DNA from: Planctomycetota bacterium
Lineage (GTDB): Bacteria > Planctomycetota > Phycisphaerae > Phycisphaerales > SM1A02
Assembly (NCBI GenBank): GCA_022567855.1
Contig: JADFGE010000211.1
Span: forward strand, 1-5,706
DNA length: 5,706 nt
Direction of reading: 5' to 3'
The translations under genes and the position numbers were made by a program. This document shows, one piece after another, positions 5,574 to 5,706 of this stretch. Within the stretch, counting starts at the first letter, position 1. Each line of letters opens with the position of its first letter. Under the pieces are notes generated by a model. The model ran no database searches, had not been told where the DNA came from, and worked only from the letters and a program-made list of their open reading frames with translations.

Positions 5574-5661
5574 CACAGATCCGCCTATGGCGGGGTCCGG
5601 GTCTCCGTGAAGCGGGAAGAGGCCACAGATCCCGATGGAATCGGGACGGATAAACACAGAT
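5574..5661. repeat. CACAGAT repeats with hairpins directly attached
   Basis: CACAGAT occurs at 5574-5580, 5624-5630 and 5655-5661. The first copy is followed without a gap by the hairpin CCGCC-TAT-GGCGG (5581-5593), and the second, also without a gap, by the 16-base hairpin module. GGTCCGG also occurs twice (5594-5600 and 5662-5668). The layout suggests hairpin units placed next to a fixed heptamer. Confidence 0.65.
5631..5646. repeat. 16-base hairpin module, copy 2
   Basis: This is an exact second copy of the element at 4969-4984: six-pair stem CCCGAT/ATCGGG, loop GGA, then A. The flanks differ completely from copy 1 (CACAGAT on the left here, AAGGC there), so the 16 bases are the unit that was copied. 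Confidence 0.8.
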
Positions 5662-5706
5662 GGTCCGGGGGCCGAAGGCGGAGAAGGTTGAAACACGGAG
5701 GGCCCC

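Larger units (their letters stand above)
4897..5706. other. 810-base non-coding, repeat- and hairpin-rich tract
   Basis: No reading frame here looks like a protein. The minus-strand frames over 4897-5034, 5042-5314 and 5388-5696 give low-complexity or repeat-derived translations such as MPRCLDAFFPMPRCLDAL and FLPLCVLCASVL. In order, the tract holds an octamer array (4903-5044), a perfect hairpin (5086-5105), a GC-rich stretch with runs of C (5164-5200), a hairpin plus terminator-like pair (5241-5349), CACAGAGG-type repeats (5415-5439), a 14-base tandem duplication (5447-5474), a chain of hairpins (5508-5568), and CACAGAT sites with attached hairpins (5574-5661). The final bases contain one more CACGGAGG unit (5694-5701), so the repeat family continues beyond the window. 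Confidence 0.7.

Noticed and set aside
5388..5696. 102-codon minus-strand frame at the right end
   Set aside because: It is derived from CACAGAGG, CACAGAT and hairpin repeats; the translation is low-complexity, with no domain.

Overview
The window looks like bacterial chromosome from a planctomycete, probably a Phycisphaerae-like lineage. The evidence is a C-terminal pair of dockerin-like Ca-binding repeats ending in the typical 'LLGxWG' pattern, an ECF sigma factor of the type abundant in Planctomycetota, and long non-coding tracts full of short repeats and hairpins. This is inferred from family resemblance; there is no rRNA or phylogenetic marker here. It could well be a metagenome contig.

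Layout. (1) Bases 1-591 hold the 3' end of an APS kinase gene (cysC-type), cut by the window edge. (2) From 628 a second plus-strand gene begins. It encodes a protein of a family I associate with surface-polysaccharide and sulfation clusters, and its sequence becomes meaningless at about base 1236, just where a conserved 'DGxHR' motif is expected. (3) From about 1237 to 1864 a minus-strand ECF sigma factor occupies the DNA and takes its stop codon from the truncated neighbour. Base composition also changes at this point, so 1236/1237 is either a real recombination or deletion scar or an assembly join. (4) A 296-base divergent intergenic region separates the sigma gene from a plus-strand 12-helix MFS transporter (2161-3432), whose ribosome-binding site abuts a perfect hairpin. 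(5) After a 200-base spacer with an imperfect inverted repeat comes a probably exported beta-propeller (LVIVD repeat) protein with a dockerin-like tail (about 3643-4896).

(6) The last 810 bases (4897-5706) carry no believable gene. They hold an octamer array (AGGCATCR), a 16-base hairpin module present twice, several perfect hairpins with 3-4 base loops, CACAGAGG-type and CACAGAT-type repeats, a 14-base tandem duplication, and two terminator-like structures. The long minus-strand reading frames here are by-products of these repeats.

How the genes relate. The APS kinase makes PAPS, and the truncated gene after it is compatible with a polysaccharide sulfation locus continuing to the left of the window. 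The sigma factor and MFS transporter share a divergent control region, but nothing shows that one regulates the other. The propeller-dockerin protein is an independent unit. I see no clear undescribed multi-gene system. The most unusual features are the junction at 1236/1237 and the modular hairpin tract at the right end.
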